From Coturnix japonica (lineage: Eukaryota > Chordata > Aves > Galliformes > Phasianidae), in NCBI RefSeq assembly GCF_001577835.2, contig NC_029516.1, positions 68,682,186 to 68,746,185 of the forward strand: a stretch of 64,000 nucleotides of DNA, written 5' to 3'. Below, piece by piece: positions 59,426 through 64,000 of the stretch. Each line of letters starts with the position of its first letter. The stretch's first letter is position 1. Position numbers and translations under genes: made by a program. The notes below the pieces were generated by a model that did not search any database, was not told the DNA's origin, and worked only from the letters and a program-made list of their open reading frames with translations.

Positions 59426-60644
59426 GCAGTGACTTGTCAGTTTAATAACTCCGCACAGAATTCAGCATGTTTCTTTTGGTCACTATATTGGCTTAAGTAT
59501 TCATCTCCTCCCTCTGACCCAACAGATTGTTTGCAATCAAACTCCAAGAAAAAAACAACCAACCAACCAAGTCGTACAAAAGAAGGGTTAGATATGGATA
59601 GGTCTGTGTAGTTCCTCTTTATGTCTGGTTTGTCCTTTTTTAGGGAAGTAAATATCAGTAATCTTTTTGAGATGTAGTTTCCTTTCATAAAAAATGTAGA
59701 GCAAGATAAGGTGATGAACTCTGCTTGCATGTAGGATAACCTGCTGACTAATGGTAGTGGCTTTGTTAAAAGATAGCGCTTTGTAGTTGAGGATTTGCTC
59801 TATGAAATAATGTTATTACACTCTTTGTATGTGTTTGTTGTGGTTCTATGATTTTTTGTTATCAGTATTCCACATCTTGTAGTGTAATGGGAGTTACAGA
59901 GTTAATGCCTGAGTTCCATGGATTCTTGATAGTTACGGGTACTAAAAAAGAACTATGGCTCCCAGAAGTCTTTGTTATTCCATTTCCGTTTTCCATTAAG
60001 AGGGAAAGATAAAACCAGTGTCGGGTCTGTCAGGCTAACAGCTTCCTCCTTGCGCAGGGAAACCATGCTACCTCTTTTCTTTCCTCCTGTTTGACTGCCA
60101 ACTCTTTCTGGCATCTCCATTAATACTGTCAAGAATAGCACCAGCTTCATGGGAACACCACACTGGGGCAGCAGTGCAAGGGTTCACAAAGACCTCACAG
60201 GAAAATACTAGAAGCAGAGAGATGAAGCTCACCTGCTCAGAGTGCTGCTTTGTCCCCATGCTGCGGTGCTCAGATCCATACTGCTCCATCCATTCCATTC
60301 CCTCAGCCCCTCTCCTTTAGATAAGCAATCATGCCACCTTGTGTCTGAATGGGGCAGGTAAGTAAGGAGATGAAGTGTGCAAAAGGTGAGTACAGAAAGA
60401 TGTTTTCAGGGCATGATTTCAAATCATCCAGGAGTTGTACAGCAGCAAATGAGGGGCTAAGGATGTTCACAGGATGTTTGGTGACCTGACTGTTTCTCAG
60501 CTCTGCTGACAGTAGAATAGGTGCTGCTTATTCTTGGTGATATCAATTAGAAACACCTTTCAAGTGTGAATCAAGGAGACAGTGTAAAGCCTTGTTTAAA
60601 CTAGGCCTCATAGATAAAACAAACAGATAGCTTTATTAAGGAGC
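59426..60644. other. Region downstream of gene C, nothing recognised
   Basis: No further A2M-family exon was found. Open frames here are short and lack recognisable motifs. Confidence 0.5.
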
Positions 60645-61090
60645 ACAGATAACACAGGGATATGGGGTCCTGCGAAGATAAGGGAAGAGTTGTTGTTGCA
60701 ACATCAGCAGAAACCAGTCTGGCTACTACCTCTCTAAAGGTTAAAGGTTCACAGTGAGGAAGACTTCAAGCCTTCACAAGGATGACTACTAGCCTTCATT
60801 CAGCGACCATCAGATGGAGCCCAGAGACCCCTTCCAACATTTTACAGCATGCACAAGAGGGTGGAACAGTATGTTAATGAGTTCCCAGAAACTCAATGCA
60901 TATGTAACCCATTTTGGGGAAATCTGATGAATATTTATGTACTTTGCCTTCATATGTATGGCGGTGTGCCTTGGTATGCACGTTTGGTGAGGCAATCCCC
61001 CATGCACCCAGTGCTGTATTAAAGGAATACCTGCTTCACATAACTCATGGGCCTGTCAAGTTATTAAGTTATTCTACCTAGTTTCTCAAT
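60645..61090 (+). mobile_element. Solo LTR of an endogenous retrovirus (fossil)
   Basis: Arrangement and wording resemble a bird ERVL-type LTR: TTGTTGTTGCAACATCAGCA near the left end, CAATGCATATGTAACCCATT in the middle, a TATA-like AATATTTATG, then GTGCACC-like sequence and an ATTAAA signal close to GAATACCTGCTT. No gag, pol or env sequence is next to it, so it is a solo LTR. Boundaries are approximate. Divergence from the form I remember suggests an old insertion. Confidence 0.65.
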
Positions 61091-61259
61091 TTCAAGAGCC
61101 AGACAAGAACCTCCGGTATGTGTAAATAAAGGTGAAGCATGAGTAGCTGGCGGATGGCCAGGTGACTCACTCCCATCACCTCACCATAGCAGCTTTCAGA
61201 CTTTGGTTTCCCAGATGGCTGGGAGGAAATGGGGAAACTTCCTGCTAGGAAAATTTCTG

Positions 61260-61740
61260 CTCCAATAAGCTTGCTCAATCATCTTTATCCCAAAAAGAGG
61301 CAGAGGAGAGTCTTAAGCTTTCTTTATTAGAATAAAGGGAGAGTACATTAGAATAAAGGGAGAGTACACCAGGGAATGCCCCTGTGAGGTCTCTCAAGAG
61401 GGACACAGCCTCTCTTTTATCCCTGTACCCCAACACTAGTGAGCCCTTCCCCCTTTCCCCATTGGCTGAGGTACTCAGGGTTCACATTCTTCTCGATTTG
61501 CCTATCAGCCATCCCCCCTTCCCTTTTGTTTCCTTTGTTTATACATACTTTGTAATCTGGATTCAGAGTTTGTTGTTTTGCCCAACTAGAACTATCTTTG
61601 TATCCTGTAAAGTCTATCACTCTTTGTTCTGCCCAGCAAACAAGATTTACTTGCAGGTGCTAAGCTAGCATCTCCTGCCATATATTTACAAGATAAGATT
61701 GCTTAACCAGATCCTTGGGGCTGAAATTCTTTTAGACTCA
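61260..61740 (-). mobile_element. LTR-like element, reverse orientation (fossil)
   Basis: On the - strand the order is CCAAT box (61461-61466 region), TATA-like GATAAAAG (about 61414-61422), then AATAAA about 95 bases further on (61323-61328), the spacing of a retroviral U3-R. A 22-base unit ending GGGAGAGTACA is duplicated next to the polyadenylation signal (61325-61370). No internal retroviral genes were seen. Family and exact ends are not determined. Confidence 0.55.
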
Positions 61741-63490
61741 CATGCAGTGGCTTGCTAACTTTAAATCTTATTCCACAGGTTATATTTCTGCTAAACTCAA
61801 ACAGCTACATCTGTATCTATATCAACTGACAGGTAAAGCCAAGAGATCCAATAGGTTAATAATTTTTCAGCTTATATGAAGATATTTTTAAGAATGCCTG
61901 AATTTCTTTTGTTCACCTCATCTGATTTACTTTAAAGGTAAAGGCCATTGGCTTAACTCTGACATTCAGAGGATCCTTTCCTGAGAAAAGGCTACAGTTT
62001 GACAGGTAACATCTCAAAGTGGGCTTTTTCCCACTCTGCCTAGAGAGTCATGCAATTGGAATGGATGATATGTTGACAAGAAACCTAGTTTATACTGTCC
62101 TGACAGCCAGACCCAGTAACACCTGGAAGTGTATTCATATGTATCAGCTTTTGCTTGTTGATCTGCTTTTCCTTTCATATGCAGTTCACGTCTCAAAGTT
62201 AAGTGGAGAGGAGAAGGGTGCCTTCAGGGTATGGCAGTTCCTGATGTTAACTCCTTGGACATAGGCAAAGCATTCTGATCTTTCCTTCATGTTTTTTAGT
62301 GTTCCAATTAATGTAGGGAATAGAAAGATGAATTGGCATGCATTGGTCTGTCTTCTTTTGCAGAATGTGAAACAAAGATGAGGAGATTTTTGGTTGCAGC
62401 CTCTCTAGTATCTCTGCTTGCAAACACGGACAGCCCCAGACATAGTAGGAAGTGCAGATTCTTAACAGGATCAGTTATGCAGGAAGTAAAACATAGGGCA
62501 AGGAATGGAGGGATGGTGGCTTATGAAGACTTATAAGAAATGCAAGGCTGAAGAGGTCCGAGGAAGACCTACAAACTAGAACAGTCATATAAGTTTCTGC
62601 TCAGAAATAGGACCAAATGGCTTGCAGAAAGCCTGCATAGGAGGATGAATTCAGTTACTCCTTAAGTTCACCTTTAAAGAGTTGAGTAGATGTGAAAAGT
62701 ACTTGTAGTGAACTGGTTGGCTAGGCATTACAATTACCACATGTAAGCCATGTTTTAAAGGAAGAAATCCTAGGCTCAAAGGTTGGTCTGCTTTAGACTT
62801 CTGGCTCCCCTTGCATTCGCCACACTATAGCATTAAGGATTATCTTTTGGTGGCTGAGGCTAACTACCATTACAAGCTGTCACGTTCCTTGGAAGTATGC
62901 ATGAAAAATCTAGACTTCCCCATCACAAGAGAAAGAATTTTCCACCTGTGATATGTGATGCTGATTATATCACTTCCACCTGAAGTGAGTAAATGATCAC
63001 GGGCAAAACAAAACACAACTTGAAAAGATGCACTTTTCCTGTAGAGCCACTGAGTGTCACCATCACTCCATGGCTTTCCCTGCAATCATTAGCTTCTTTA
63101 ACAAAACTTCTTGGCTGAAAGATGCTGGAATATCGTAACTTACTGAGAAGCTTGGAGCTGGGAAAGGCTGTACCTAAAATGTGAGCAAGTGATGCTATTG
63201 ATGAGATGAATTCTGGATTACATTTAAACATAGTGTTAGAAAGATTTCCACAGAGCTTTATGCCAAGAACCTTCTCACATGTTAGCAGATTAGTTTAGCC
63301 CTCTTCTCATTTTCCATGTTTGTTCACCTTTGGTAAGTCGTCATATCATTTCCCTTCCTGTGATTATTAACCCAAACTATAGTCCTGCAAATCCTCAACT
63401 TCTCTTGTTCTGTCCCCAAACCCCTCTCCTCAATCAGTCCTGACGCCTCTTTATCGTTTCCCTTTGTCTGCATGGATTCCAGAATGTGTT
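61741..63490. other. Intergenic, nothing recognised
   Basis: About 1.7 kb with no supported gene or repeat. Confidence 0.45.
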
Positions 63491-63689
63491 CAGTGAATGT
63501 TGCAAATGGGACAAATAGCTCAGTCGTTCACTGAGGGTTGCAAGAGAAGTTTATTCACAGGGATTAAGTCGGCTGGGTTTCCAACCCCTTGTCTTTGTTC
63601 CTTTGATCACTCACAGACCTTAAAGAGAGAGAGAAAAGGAGGAGAGATTTTGGTTGGTAGCCTCAAGGCCCTCAGGGAATGAAGTAAGC

Positions 63690-64000
63690 AGTCTTTACGA
63701 CCGCAGTTTGCTACCCCCGACTGAAGAAGCACCTCCACATATGCAGCACCGGCTCTCATATACAGACTGCAGCTGCCGTCGCCAGGACAACAGAAAGCTG
63801 CGCTCGGCATCATGTGCCCGGAAACGCCTCGAGGGAGGAAGTGACGAGCACTTGGGCGCCCCGCAGACCAACATTAGCAAAAAAAAAAAGAAAAAAAAAG
63901 AATAAAAAAAACCCCATACACAAAAAAAAATCCAGGCGGGACCGGCGTGGTGGGAGCACTCGGAGCATCCCCCATCCCCGTGCTGCACTACCAACCCACC
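63690..64000. promoter_or_regulatory. CpG-rich end of window, possible promoter of the next gene
   Basis: CpG dinucleotides become frequent, in contrast to the CpG-poor DNA before. ETS-like GGAAG and CCGGAA sites occur (CCCGGAAAC near 63820; AGGAAGTGACGAG near 63837), the latter overlapping a CRE-like TGACG, together with GC boxes (GGCGGGACC). An A-rich tract (about 63880-63930) interrupts it. The direction of any transcript cannot be decided here. Confidence 0.45.

Noticed and set aside
62378-62536. Short frame starting MRRFLVAASLVSLLANTDS, resembling a signal peptide
   Set aside because: Only about 50 residues, no recognisable mature part, splice sites or promoter; chance hydrophobic start.
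63505-63580. AATAGCTCAGTCG segment resembling a tRNA D-arm
   Set aside because: No matching T-arm or acceptor stem could be drawn, so no tRNA is called.
63695-63994. 99-residue open frame on the - strand in the CpG-rich end
   Set aside because: It reads through the A-rich tract as Phe/Leu runs and has no family signature; more likely promoter or UTR DNA.

Overview
The window is vertebrate nuclear DNA, almost certainly from a galliform bird such as chicken or a close relative. The evidence is many CR1 LINE fragments with the 3'-terminal ATTCTATGAT motif, a fragment resembling the Galluhop-type mariner, bird-type solo LTRs, and long multi-exon genes with GT-AG introns. All host genes recognised lie on the + strand.

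The main content is a tandem array of three alpha-2-macroglobulin (A2M) family protease-inhibitor genes. Gene A (713-2264, last five coding exons only) enters from the left and encodes the end of the receptor-binding domain. Gene B (6228-27084) is complete: 35 coding exons, 4302 coding bases, a predicted 1433-residue secreted protein closest in style to A2ML1. Gene C (34073-59203) is complete: 37 coding exons, 4320 coding bases, a predicted 1439-residue secreted protein whose N-terminus looks ovostatin-like. Both B and C have a signal peptide, macroglobulin domains, a bait region, the GCGEQN thioester motif and a receptor-binding domain. Exon-by-exon lengths and intron phases are nearly identical between B and C, showing they arose by tandem duplication.

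For these proteins a protease cuts the bait region, the thioester fires, and the inhibitor closes around the protease. The three genes differ most where function is set. The bait segments do not resemble each other. The two lysines that in human A2M bind the clearance receptor LRP1 are kept only in gene C. Gene C carries an extra small exon near its N-terminus. Gene B has a GC-AG intron directly after its thioester exon.

The introns and spacers hold CR1 fragments in both directions, a three-copy repeat family I cannot name, microsatellites, a mariner fragment in the last intron of gene C, and two LTR-like elements downstream of gene C (60.6-61.7 kb). The last 300 bases turn CpG-rich with ETS-like sites and may be the promoter of the next gene. 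No RNA gene or CRISPR array was recognised.
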